Assembly: GCF_043641665.1 (NCBI RefSeq)
Contig: NC_092186.1
Location: forward strand, 187,001-251,000
Origin: Enoplosus armatus
Lineage: Eukaryota > Chordata > Actinopteri > Centrarchiformes > Enoplosidae
Reading direction: 5' to 3'
DNA: 64,000 bases
Part shown: positions 23,063-35,700 of the stretch, in pieces
How the letters are laid out: each line of letters opens with the position of its first letter
Position numbering within the stretch: the first letter of the stretch is position 1
The notes under the pieces: model-generated
Told to the model about the DNA's origin: nothing
The model's database searches: none
What the model saw: the letters and a program-made list of their open reading frames with translations, nothing else
Translations under genes and position numbers: made by a program

Positions 23063-23551
23063 GTCAGAATCAGAATCAGAAATACTTTATTGATCCCCGG
23101 GGGGAAATTGTACAGTACCGGTGCTCCCATTCAAGAGTAGAAAGTAGCATAATTTAGAACTAAGAGTACTTACAAAATATAAAAATAAGAAATACAAAAT
23201 ATACACATTTACAGTATTAAAGTGAAATGAGGTAAAAATATATACAATAACAATGTATATGTATGTATGTGTTGCACTAAAGTGTGTGACTATATATGTA
23301 TTGCACTTAAACATTTAGAATAAATAGTGAGGTGGTGTATGAACAGGTGAGGTAGATACAGATTTCCAGTCTCTTCCTGAGTGTCTGACACTCAGAGGGA
23401 GGAGTTAAACAGTCTGATGGCCACAGGCAGGAATGATTTCCTGTGTCGCTCTGTTGTGCATTTGGGAGGAATGAGTCTCCCACTGAAGGTGCTCTTGTGT
23501 CCGACCAGTACGTCATGGAGAGGATGTGAAACATTGTCCAAGATGCCCCGC
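23063..23551 (-). mobile_element. Rex1-like LINE, 5'-truncated 3' end
   Basis: It is the reverse complement of the 3' part of the LINE at 37.2-40.5 kb. On the plus strand it begins with AGAATCAGAATCAG, the tail repeat, then CTTTATTGATCCCCGG, and runs back to the region matching 40090. Coding remnants correspond to the C-terminal end of the RT protein. Confidence 0.85.
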
Positions 23552-25079
23552 AGCTGGTGGTGGTGATGGTGATGATGAAGAGACTGCTAAGGTGTTTTGG
23601 CTTTTACCTTTCCTCCTTGACATTGTCCCTAAACGTCACAAAGGAAGTATCTGTGTTACTGACTGTTTGGCTAGCTAGCTAAGGTTGCTAGGTAACTTTG
23701 GCTTGGAAGCGTCAAGTGTTGAACATCACTCAGCATACAATGAGGGTTGCAATCACTGATCTCGTTCACGTTCAAACCAACAGACGTCGCTGGCGAGTTT
23801 CTGGCCAGAAAAGGAAAGCGGCTTCCATTCTCTCTCATCATCACCATCAATAACTGTGAGTTATGATTTTGCTTGCTGCTCTGGGGGGGTGGGGGGGTGG
23901 GGGGAGGCCAGTGTTTTGGTCCTCTTAGCCGGCTGCTTCTCAGCTGCTGCGTCCAGGTGACTTGGTTTTGTCTTTCCAAAATGCCACCATCTTAACCTCA
24001 TGCTGACTTTTGATCACATCAAGGTGCAGGGCATCGACAGGACCCCCCTTATGGCATGGGAGCAGGAGGGTGGCTTTGTGCATCGACTGAATGGTTCTGC
24101 TGTCATCTTTACATCAGCCTCCTCCTGCTTCAGGATATCCTTAATAAGATGCAGCAGAGATGAGACTGTCACCTGATAACCCAGTCCATAGACAATTATT
24201 AAGCCAATAAATTAAGGCAGTGGACATCCAGTCACCAGCATGTGTTGAGGTAGATTCTAGACAGTGGAGCCCTCGTTCTCTCCGCTAGCTGTGAGAGGAT
24301 GAGCTGTTCATAGAGTGGAAGACGCCAAAAAGACGCTGCTTTCTCCTTCTGTAGGTAATTATTCACAGCCACATCCTGGCCTATGTCAGCCCCTCAGCCA
24401 GGACCTCTGCAGTGTGCTTCTCCAGGATGAATGTCATTTCAAGACATTTCGGCTCCTGTTTCTAATCCTCCGAAATAGAACGGACTGTCACAGACACGTA
24501 GATGATCAAGTTTATGCTTGACCACGTCTGCTTTCAAATGTTTAGTGTTGTTGTACAGTAATAGAGATAAGATGGTGGTGTTGGTGAAGTTCTTGCGTCG
24601 CAGCAGCTTGTTGCCTGATATCAGACAGAATTGTCAACTCTTACACTTTCTATCTTCAGTCTGACTTTGCCTCCACTCTAACCCTTCCATGGGGGAGGGG
24701 GATTCGATTGTCCCTAAACAATCACTAGACTAATGACAACCTCGTTAGTCCTGCCTGTGGCACTGATTGGCCAATCGTTGGTACCCCTGCAGCGCTCATT
24801 GGATCAATCGCTTTTCAACTGAGAAACCGCTGTTGAGCATGTCATGATGCCAAACCAGGAACAGTCACTGGATGAAGTGGGCGGATTCAAAGGTCTGCAG
24901 CTCGTACCGTTTGTTGAAAGTTCTCTAAAACTTGCCTTCTCAACTGTATGATGGGAGACCGTCTCCTTCACAATATACTGCAGTGCACCAGGCCCATCAG
25001 ACACCGTTAGTAGCAGAAAGAGAGAAGAGAAAGACGAGTTCTGCTCAGCACGTAGGGTAAACTACCCCCCCATCATGTT

Positions 25080-25400
25080 AGTATATGTATTTGTATCAGT
25101 GTATCAGTATAACCATACGTATTTGTATCAGTATATTTGTATAACCATATGTATTTGTATGACTATATGTATTTACATGACTATATGTATTTGTATGACT
25201 ATATGAATTTGAATCAGTATGTGTATAACTATATGTATATGTATAACTGTATGTATTTGTAGGACTATGTGTATTTGAATCAGTGTATTTGTATGACTAT
25301 ATGTATATGTACAACTATGTATTTGAATCAGTGTATTTGTATAACTGTATGTATTTGAATCAGTGTATTTGTATGACTATATGAATTTGTATCAGCAGCA
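25080..25400. repeat. AT-rich minisatellite (TGTATGACTATATGTATT)
   Basis: Units of about 18-24 bases, e.g. TATTTGTATGACTATATG and TATTTGAATCAGTG, recur over 320 bases. Confidence 0.85.
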
Positions 25401-26499
25401 GAGTAAATGCTGGTTGTTCTACTTGTTTCGGGGCCTGTTATCTCCTCTGGTTCAGCAGGTAAACATCCTCCAGCTAACACTTTGATCCTCGAGTTCAAAT
25501 TAGCTTTGGATTAGCATTTAGCTAACTTACCTGTTATTTTTTCCGCAGCTGTGTGTCCATGTTAACGTCTTCTCCTCGGTGTTTTCATCAGAACAAACAA
25601 GCAGACTCATAAACGCAACAGCTAGCTGTTTAGCACCGTTAGCAGGCTCCGTTAGCGCGCTAGTCGTACGAAGGAAGATAACGCTAAAGCAGCTAGCAGT
25701 TAAAGCTAGTTTAAGTGTAAAAGCGCAGCTGTGTTAGCTTGCAGCTAGCCGGTCCCGGACTCTGTGTGGAGTCATTTCAGTTTGATCCGACAGACTATAA
25801 CAGGAGATAAAATACTTTGACTCTTCGGGATGTTGAAGATGAACTCTGAGCTTCACTGCAACTAACAGGAGCTAACAGAGGGTAATGGGAGCTAACAGGA
25901 GACTGACGGCTGCTGTTTTGAGACGGAACCACAACCAGAGCGGAAATACGGGTCTTTGAGTTTTCCACGCCAGCTCCCCGAGTTATGTCTGCCAGGAGAC
26001 TTCTTCTTCTTTGTAGTTTAAGGACAGCAGGCATCACCCTCCTGAGGATTTTATTACACAGTATTTTTTCAATTATTTGAGAGGTCTTAATAGATTTCTT
26101 GTTCGCTGCCACCTTAGAAACAGAGTCAAAGAGATATTATAGTTCAACACAAAACAGGCAGATATTAGACTTGGTCTGAAGCACCTTATGGGTGTGATGT
26201 TAGCAGAGAAGACAGATGAGCTTCAGAGCATTGTTAGTAGAATGTTATCCTGTCAGACAATTCAGAAACACGACAATGTCAATCTGTTAAAACTTTGATA
26301 AATCGACAAAGCAACTTCAGCAACTCTTGAGATTCATACAATAAATGAGAAATGGATTAAATTTCTGTTATATAGAAGAACATATTTATTATATGAATAC
26401 TTTAAATGTATGTAATAATTTATTACAACGGTGCTGTCTATGTAATATCTTCATGTGAACGTCATACTCTATCAGACGCTGGCTTGTTTATTAAGATAC

Positions 26500-26800
26500 C
26501 AAGATATCTTACTGATCTTTTACATCTATACCACGTATTGATGATGTTAAAACTTCACACTGACTCTGATTAACTGAACGACCTGAGAAATTCTTTAAAG
26601 ACTCCAATATGGTGTCATCAGCTAGTTGACTAATTATTAAGTTATTTTCTCCTATTTTTATACCGACAACATTTGTGCAATGTACAGTCAGTATATAGGT
26701 TAATAAGTTCGTCAGCAATTAAAAATAAAAATGGGGCTTTCGGGCATCCCTGTCTGATACCAGTTTAACATTAAAACGAGGTGGTACATCACCGTTTAAC
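26500..26800 (-). mobile_element. L1-like LINE reverse transcriptase relic
   Basis: The minus strand reads RQGCPKAPFLFLIADEL, then in another frame VGIKIGENNLIISQLADDTI. These correspond to the RQGCPLSP and YADD regions of L1 RT, with the YADD tyrosine changed to L. Frame shifts show it is dead. Confidence 0.75.
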
Positions 26801-27003
26801 TAAAGACACACTGCCAGTGATATTTTCCTTTCTCATCCTTCTGAAATGTTCTAAAAAAAAGTACAACTGCTTCTTCGCTGGTTAAATAAGCATAATCTAA
26901 TAGATCTATATTAAACGAATATTATTACTTATTATTATTCTTTTATTGTTTATTTTACAGGGACAGCGCACAATTAAAAGTAGTGAGCATGCAGCCTTTT
27001 ACA

Positions 27004-27086
27004 GTTGCTACTTTCTACTCTTGAATGGGAGCACCGGTACTGTGTAATTTCGGGGATCAATAAAGTATTTCTGATTCTGATTCTGT
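27004..27086 (+). mobile_element. Rex1-like LINE 3' end, very short
   Basis: Only the last 80 bases are present: CTCTTGAATGGGAGCACCGG, then GATCAATAAAGTATTTC and the tail repeat TGATTC. Confidence 0.8.
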
Positions 27087-28085
27087 AATTGCACCAGAGT
27101 TAGCTAGCAGCTAATTTACATCTGTTGTCCCTGAGTAGGTAGACAAAAACCAACCACAGAACATTCAGTTTACTCTCCGCTCTCAGTATGATGTCCTCCC
27201 AGACCCAACCGATGCATCTGGAAGACGTTGTCCAGGACAATGAGTTCAGAGGAAGCTGCCTACCGGCGCCACGTCAGATAAACACAAACTGCAGTCTTAC
27301 AGAGCTGATACAAACACTGTACAGGTTACTACAACAACACATTATAAAAAAGAAGTCAAACACAGATTCACGGTTTGAGCAAAGGTTTTACAGTTTTATT
27401 AAATGATTTACCGACAGGCACATCTACAGACAGCCCTGTGACCTGTGGGGTCCTGATACATTGTTGGACTGAATGAACGGTGGAAGGTTTGTATGTAACA
27501 CCAAGTAGCATCCACCGTTTTACTTATTATTCTGTTATACAGCTGAAACTGACTCTACTGGCTTATTCTATATTTTCATTTTAAAGGCTAATGTTCATCA
27601 TTTGTCAAGAAAACGGACTTATTTTATGCTTCGCTGGAGCTGACATTAAAGTAAGTTAAGCTAACGTTAGCGGCTAACTGACATTTCTGCATTTCAAATG
27701 TTTACTCCTTGTTACCTACTGACAAACTTTTACTAACTACCATTTATTAACTGAGCGTTATTCTGACTGGAGTCTGACTTAATTCGGCAGAAACTTTGTG
27801 CACTGAGCTGCTGGTTATTACAGGAAAGTCTCGGCGTTTAGATTACTTCTACAGCCAGCCTCAGTCCAAACTGTCGGAAAGAAATGATTAAATTCAGAGG
27901 TTTTTTAAATGAAGTTTGCAGTGGAGGGTCGAACAAATGCCTAACAGTAGAGTGGCTGTGGTGGGAGAAGTATTCAGATCCTGTAATTCAGTAAAAGTAC
28001 TAAAAATACTGAAATATAAAAATACCTCAATTACTACTACTTTACAAGCAAAAGTTACATTCAAATTTCTCTAGAAAAGTATTAT

Positions 28086-28199
28086 CAGCAAAATGTACTC
28101 ATTATGCGGAACGCCCCCCTTCATAGTGTTACATATATCAGCAAAACGTACTCATTATGCGGAACGCCCCCCTTCATAGTGTTACATATAGTATTATTA
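28086..28199. repeat. 57-bp tandem duplication
   Basis: The block from TATCAGCAAAATGTACTC through CATAGTGTTACATA occurs twice in direct succession with one difference (AAAATG / AAAACG). Confidence 0.85.
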
Positions 28200-28261
28200 T
28201 CACTGATGCATTAGACAGCATTTTACTTACATGTGGATTGTTGAATCTTATGAAGTGTGTT

Positions 28262-28960
28262 CTGTCGATAATTTAGATTTATTTATAAAGTACATTTAAA
28301 AACAGCAGCAGCTGACCGAAGTGCTGTACAAAGAATGCATAAGAACAAATCACAAGGAATCTAATGAGAAATAAGCAAAACAAACAAAAAAATTGATATC
28401 AGAGGGGGTACATTTTGACCCATCCAGCTTTTTATGTCTGCAGGCAGTCTCTGAGGTAGTTTAGCTGATTATTTGGATATTAGGAGATGTTGTGCCTCTG
28501 AATGGTTGGGTGGATTGGCTGGAGAGGAGGTGAAGTTGCCAAAGTTGACAGAGAAAGTTCTGTTTCTGAGACAGGAGATAAACCAACTCAGGGCAGTATC
28601 ACCAACACCAACCCATTCTCGAGATCAGGTCATTGTGGACTTTCAGTAATGCAGACTCAGTACTGTCAGCTGCCCTGAAACCTGATTTATCCAGGATGTT
28701 GTTTTGGTCTGTAGTTGCTAGGTAGTACGGGTCTAGGTTGGTTGTTTTTAGAAGGGACTGGACCACAGTGTGTTTGAAGCAGGACGGAACAGTGCCAGTG
28801 GCCAGAAGTGGCCAAAGTCAAAGGCCTGCTTTAGGAGATGAGTCCTTTAGGGACTATGTCAAGGGGGCAGGTTGAAAACAGCCTCGCTGAGTGAGGCTGA
28901 AAGAGGGGTTGGAAACAGTTCAACTGGCTAAAATGTTTGCTTTAATCTGTTCAACTTTAT
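28262..28960 (-). mobile_element. LINE relic (L2-like) upstream of med16
   Basis: On the minus strand a piece reads VPSCFKHTVVQSLLKTTNLD, aligning by eye with [19 protein letters not shown] of the L2 copies. The left end, TTTATTTATAAAGTACATTT with GAAGTGCTGTACAAAG, is a common fish LINE 3' motif. Many stops are present. Confidence 0.65.
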
Positions 28961-29110
28961 TGGGGAAGAACTTCTTCACAATTCTTCACATTTAACTGAG
29001 GATGCGTCTAGGCTGGGTCAAGACGAGTCTGTGGCCTCCTTCACCTGGCCCTCTCTGTTTTCAGGTGAGGTGTCCTCCTGGCCTCCAGCTTCTTCGTCTG
29101 TGGTGAAATC

Positions 29111-29433
29111 ATGGAGTTGGCATACGTGTGTGAGTGGGAGAAACGTCCAAAGAGCACACACTGTCCCTCCATTCCTCTGGTCTGCTCCTGGTCCTGCAGG
29201 AACCTGGTGGCCTTCACCACAGACCTGAAGAATGAGGATGACGACAAAGGTAAACACCTGCAGCATAGACACGCCCCCCAACACACACACCTGCAGCATA
29301 GACACGACCCCAAACACACACATCTGCAGCACAGACACGCCCCCCAACACACATACCTGCAGCAGGAAGTCAAAGTGGGCATTTTCTACTTTGTGAACCT
29401 GTCACAGAACCTGAAAAGGTGACAGGTGATCTT

Positions 29434-29498
<65 letters not shown>

Positions 29499-32400
29499 GT
29501 CCTTCAGATGTTGGTCACATGATCCACATCATCGACACTGAGCACCCCTGGGATATTTACTCCATCAACTCTGGACACACTGAGGTCATTTCCTGTCTGG
29601 AGTGGGACCAATCAGGTAAGCTTTACACTCACAGTTGAGTGATGTGGCGTCACCTTGAAAATGGTTAGAAAGCAGTGAGCTGACCAGAGATCTGTAGCTG
29701 CTCCTCATCTCTGCTGCAGGCTGGAGGCTCCAGGCTACGTTAGCAGCTACTAGCATAACATAATGTTGGTGGCAGGTTTGGACAAAGAAGAAGAATGTGT
29801 GGAATAAGTCTAACTCTATGAGTTACGGGAGTGTGATGATAAATGTTTTTAAGATTTTAAGATTCATGGTTTGGCTCCCGGTTATATTACTGAACTGCTG
29901 CTCAATATTGTATCAATACATAGACGGCAAGTATCGATCTTATAAATGATTAATATTGGAAATACAAAGTTGCTGAAGGGGCTGCTTAACTTTTCTGTAC
30001 AAGTTGCATCAAAGTATCTGTAATAGTCCAGCAGTGACACACTGTAACAAACAGCTCAGTGTTTGTGTAGTTACTGATACACGTTGTTTGTGTATTTATG
30101 AATGTGTTTTTGTGTTTGGCGAGAAGTCGGTCATGTGTTTAGTTCTGCTTGTGTGTTGAGGTTCGAGGCTGCTGTCTGCAGACGGTGACGGCCAGATTAA
30201 ATGTTGGTCGATGTCCGATCACCTGGTGAACAGCTGGGAGAGCGTCCTGTCCAGCTCTCTGGACGGAGATCCAATCGTGGCTCTGAGCTGGTTGCACAAC
30301 GGAGTCAAGCTGGCCCTGCACGTCGAAATGGTAAAACTGACTGATGTATAGATATATGGAAAATATATAAATACATGTCAGATATATGGAAAATAATACA
30401 TACAGTGTTTCCCACACATAGGCTCTACATGGGCGGCCCGCCCAGATAGATAAAATCCGAATACCATTTTTGTTTCAATCAAGACGCACAATTATCATTT
30501 CATAATGCACACAGACCAGCGGACTTCAGTGCCGCGGAACACTACAGCATAAGTTTTACCCGGGACATTTTGGCAGTGCACCACTTGTTGTCTATCAGCT
30601 GTAGCAGCCACAGCAGCAACCATTTCCCGGTGTCAAACTGTATGGCGACATCGCTCAGCTGAAGTCGTGTCTGTCTGTGGAAACACTTCAAATATGACAT
30701 TTAGCAGCCTCTCACTGCAGATTCAGACCAAAGTAATAACTGATGTTACAGGAGCGTGTATCACTACAGATATGTGGCCACACTCCGTCGTGGAGAATTC
30801 AGAATTTAAACATCTGGTCAAAGTGCTTGAGCTCCAATGAGCCTTCAGCGTGCATGTTAGTCAGTCTGTTGTTCCTGTCCTGTATAAACCAGCATAAGCT
30901 GCAGCTGTTCAGGAGTTTTCAACAGGTCAGAGTCTTGTTATTATTTTTGTTCTTGACAATATGTCAGTAATTGAGTGCATTAACTGTTACAGTAAGAATT
31001 ATGGCTAATGAATCACTGCTCAATGTTTACATTTTTCAAAATAAATGACATGGCATTCTTTTGTTTTGAAAACATAAACCACAACCACAAAACCGAGGTT
31101 CATACCGAACCGTGAATGTTGTGTACCGTCACACCTCTAGTGTTGAATGCATAAAAAAAGACTGCCGTGCCGTATTCAATGTGTTGGTGTTAATGTTACA
31201 CATCCTTTTTTAACTTATGAGGGGAGTCGGACTAGGAGTAGTTTATTACTGAACCTGCCCGTCACAAAGCCGCACCGTCACGCCACACCAGCCACCACCA
31301 CAACGAAATTCTTAACCTGTGGGAAACACTAACATATGTCAGATTTATACATATATGGGAAATAATAAATATACATCAGATAATAAGTCATATGTTCACA
31401 GTATATGTCAGATAGTCACCTGTAACCTGTCGGACAGTAAACAGGTGGATAACTCATGGTTCCTTGTTTCCTCTTGGTTCAGTCGGGTTCTACAAACTTT
31501 GGTGAGAAGTTTTCTCGGGTGAAGTTCTCTCCGTCTTTGACCCTGTTTGGTGGGAAGCCGATGGAAGGCTGGTTGGCGGTGACGGTGAGCGGTTTGGTAA
31601 CCGTGTCTTTGTTGAAGCCGGGTGGCGCTCTGCTGACGGCCAGCGAAAGTCTCTGCCGGCTCAGAGGACGAGTGGCGTTAGCAGACATCGCCTTCACCGG
31701 AGGAGGGAACATCGTGGTGGCAGCGACCGACGGCAGCAGCTCGTCCCCCGTCCAGTTCTACAAGGTCAGAACCAGAAGAACACCTGATTGAAATGGTGAC
31801 CTCTGACCTGTACTGGTTCCACCATCAGGATGAAATAAACACTTTGACGTTCTGTGTGTTCAGGTGGTGGTGAGCGTGGTGAGCGAGAAGTGTCGCATCG
31901 ACACCGAACTGCTACCGTCTCTGTTCCTGCGCTGCACCACCGACCCGCTGAGGAGGGAAAAGTACCCCGCTGTCACCCACCTCAAGTTCCTCACCAGGGA
32001 GAATTCTGAACAGGTAACCAGAATAACCACAGAGAACTCTTAACAGGTAACCAGTAGAACCTGAGAGACCTCTGAACAGGTAACCAGGAGAACCAGGGCT
32101 CTGTTCTGACAGATCTGAGTCATCAAACAGAACCTTTAGCAGCTGCAGAACCAGAGAACCTGACAGAATGTGTGTGTGTTGCAGGTTCTGCTGTGTGCTT
32201 CCAATCAGAGCGGCAGCATCGTGGAGTGTTGGTCTCTGAGGAAGGAGGGACTTCCTGTCAACAACATCTTCCAGCACAGATCACCAGTTGGTAAGAAACA
32301 CAAACTGGTTAAACTGGGCCTAACTGCTGAGGTGATGATGGATGACGCACCAAGTGTTTGGTGTTCAGTTTAATTCAGTTTCATTTATTCATGACAGAAG

Positions 32401-32731
32401 TTATCTCAGGGTACTTTTCATAGAGCAGGTCTAGACCGTCCTCTTTAAAATATTATTACAGACACCCACCATGAGGAAGCACTCAGAGTGTGCACATAGT
32501 ACATAGATGATGTTTGACCTCTGACCTCCTTCCTGTGTCCAGTCGGGGAGAAGCAGCCCACTATCCTGAAGTGGAGGATCCTGACGACAACCAACGATCT
32601 GGAGCGAGTGTCGGCCGTCGCTCTGCCCAAACTGCCCATCTCCATCTCCAACACCGACCTGAAGGTGGCGTCAGACACCAAGTTCTGCCCCGGACTTGGT
32701 GAGGAGAACTCTGCCCATCAGCAATCTGCCT

Positions 32732-32777
<46 letters not shown>

Positions 32778-35700
32778 ACCAGTACCAGGACCTGGGACTG
32801 GACCAAGCCCTCAGTTTCGCCTGTCAGGCTACATTAGGCTGCTTAACCCTCTGATTGGTGTTGCAGCCTGAGAGGAAGACCTGCAGCCTATCTATATTTT
32901 GATTTAGAGATCACTTTGTGTTTTTATTATCTTGTTTGGTAGCTAAGGCCAAACTAAGGCTGAAACTAAGGCTGAGTCCTTACTGCAGTGGACGGACCCT
33001 TTACTGCATGTCACCCCCCTCCTCTCTTTCTGCAAATGCCCAAAAAATCAATCAAAGACAAGGCACCATTTTCAAATAAGCTGTCCTTTATAACTGGTTA
33101 TAAGTGACTAATGGCTTTATTAATGTTTAATAAATATTTTTTTATTTCCTAGTTAGTTATAGATCAGTTAAACACCAGCATGAAGAAGTCTTGGGCTGCC
33201 GGATTGTGAAAACTCACTGTGACTGTTTTGAGCTTCTTATAAAGGGCTGCCCCCCCCCAATCCGTTCATTAACAACTTATTAACATTTATAACTTCAAAC
33301 CTTTGTTGTTTATTAATGGATTACCAACATTTATAACTACATTATCACACCATAGAAACCCAAGGTCACTCAAGGTGAGACTCTCTCACAGGTGACTTCA
33401 CTGTGTCCCCATCTCTGAAATCAGAGAACATTTAAACCCACCTCACCCGCAGACTGTCTGTCTGAGAACCAGTTCTCTCTGTCCTCCTGTGTTTTCAGGT
33501 CTGGCTCTGGCGTTCCACGATGGCAGTATTCAGATCCTCCACCGTCTCTCCCTCCACACTATGGGGGTTTTCTACAGCTCCTCGTCCTCCTCTTCAGGTC
33601 AGAGACCCGGAGATGAGTCTGCCATCAAACGCCAAAGAACGGGAGGCCCCACCCTCCACTTCAAGGCTCTGCAGTTCTCCTGGACCTCACTGGCACTGGC
33701 AGGAGTCGACAACCACGGCAAGGTGAGGACACACACCTGGACACCTGGTGGTCCATAAACGTCTGTGATCACAGTGTTCATCTTCAGTCACAGCAGGATC
33801 TCTCTGCCCTTTTCAGACCTGGAATCTATAACATTTCTGTCACCAAATAGATAGAAAGCATCCTGACTGGGAACTGTGCATGGCCCAGGACAGGAGGGCT
33901 CTGCAGTGGGTGACTAAAACCCAGAACATCATGGCTACCCATCCACAGAGCATCAGTGATATCGGTGAGGTGAGGTGAGGTGCCTGGCAAGCGATACAGA
34001 AGTATCTGGCACATCACACCCAGGGATGTTAAGAATGAACTCTTTAACCGTTTTGACTGATCAGTTAAACAGTTAAAAGAAATATTATTAATAGCCACGA
34101 TGTTGCTCCTGGGAGACGAGCAGCCGTCATCAAGCTAATGACCCAGAGCCAGAGGGGGACACCTGTATGAGAGACAGTCTCCCCTCATTGGATCCTCTTG
34201 ACTAGTGGAAAAGTATACAGACGCTGGAGGCTGGCTGCTCCAGTGAGACGCTGTCTCTGCGTTCCCCAGACGTCGGTACCTTCGGAGCGGGTATTCTCCA
34301 CCGCAGGTCTCACTGTCGTGCCCACCCCCCAGCATGTGGACACGTTGCTATTTCTGAATAAAAACCAGTGGACAAGCTGTTTGCGAGTCAGGACTGAGGT
34401 AGACCTGACCTGTTTATTTTATTTTAGGACTATTTGAGGTCTGAAAAATGCGACTACAAGTTTCCTTTTGTTTAACCTGTTAGCTGTGTTTAATCATTAA
34501 TTAGTCTGTTATAAAGTCTGGCTCCTGTTTGCTAGGCTCTTTATTTTTATACAATATTTTCTACACAGGAGATCCAGGCTGTTATGCCTACTAAATGTTC
34601 TATACATATATATACTATATAAATTTCATTATAGACCCTTTTAGTGCAGACGACATGGTGACGTCACGGTGTTAGCTGGAGGAAAAACGCTGGAGGCAAA
34701 CACAAATCACCTCAGAGTCATTGGCTACAACACCTCCTGAAAACATCATCCTGCTTTGTTGTTGGCTGCCAGAATAGAAGGAGTAATGGCTCCAAATTGA
34801 AATGTTATCACATACGAGCTGCCGCTGCCAGTCAAACAAATCAAAGACAACTGTGGTTAAACGCGATAAGACAAAAGGATTGGACTGAGGTGATCGTGTT
34901 GGTAGCTCACACTTCATATCACGAAAGTTTAAATAAAGTATTGTCTGTTGTAGGTATGGATAATGTTATGTGTCGAAAGGTTTGTCATGCCGGCTTCATC
35001 AGAAAATGGGGAACTCTGAGGAATAGGTGATTTCTCTTGTTACACTTTTAGCACATTAGCTAACTTTGTCGCTGCCAGTTGTTCTTACAAAAACGCTTTT
35101 AAACATGTTACATGATATTTGTGACTGACGTCGGCGACCGATGATGACTTCACTTGTGTGTTGCCAGGGGAGACGTACCTGTAGATAAACAGCTTTACCT
35201 GAAGTTAGCTTCATTTTACAAAGTTGACTCCGCTCTAGTTCCCTCTGTGGGCTCTACATTCCTCCACGCCTCCATCCAGGATTGGCATCCACGCATCTCC
35301 CTGCAGAGCTCCAGAGGTTCCTGAGCAGAGGTTCAGTGTTTTTGTCTGGTGATTTCTGCTCCTTCCTGACTGTCAGACACTGAAACATCTTTATTTTGGT
35401 TTGTCTTTGTATCTTTTAGCTCATCTTCAGGTTTGTCCCAGACTTCAGTGGAGCACAAGAAGAGCTTGTATGCGTTTTGTCCACAGCTACTTTCATTCTT
35501 CAGTAAAGTCGACTCCCAGCAGCCGATTTACTCTCAAACACAGCAGTTTACAGAAGGAACTGTTCAGTTTACTTTACTTGATACTATGAAGAAAATGTCC
35601 CACTGTGGTCTTTGATGTGAAGATGAGTCCACGTCTGTTAGCTGGTGAAATGTTTGAACTGAAAACACCTTGTTGTTTCCTCCTCAGCTCCACATGCTGC

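Noticed and set aside
27188..27406. 72-aa open frame beginning MMSSQTQPMHLED upstream of med16
   Set aside because: No recognised homology, and no splice link to med16, whose family start [11 protein letters not shown] lies at 29111.
29018..29422. Cys/Val-rich minus-strand frames of about 110 aa opposite med16 exon 1
   Set aside because: They come from an ACACCTGCAGCATAGACACG-type short repeat and the antisense of exon 1.
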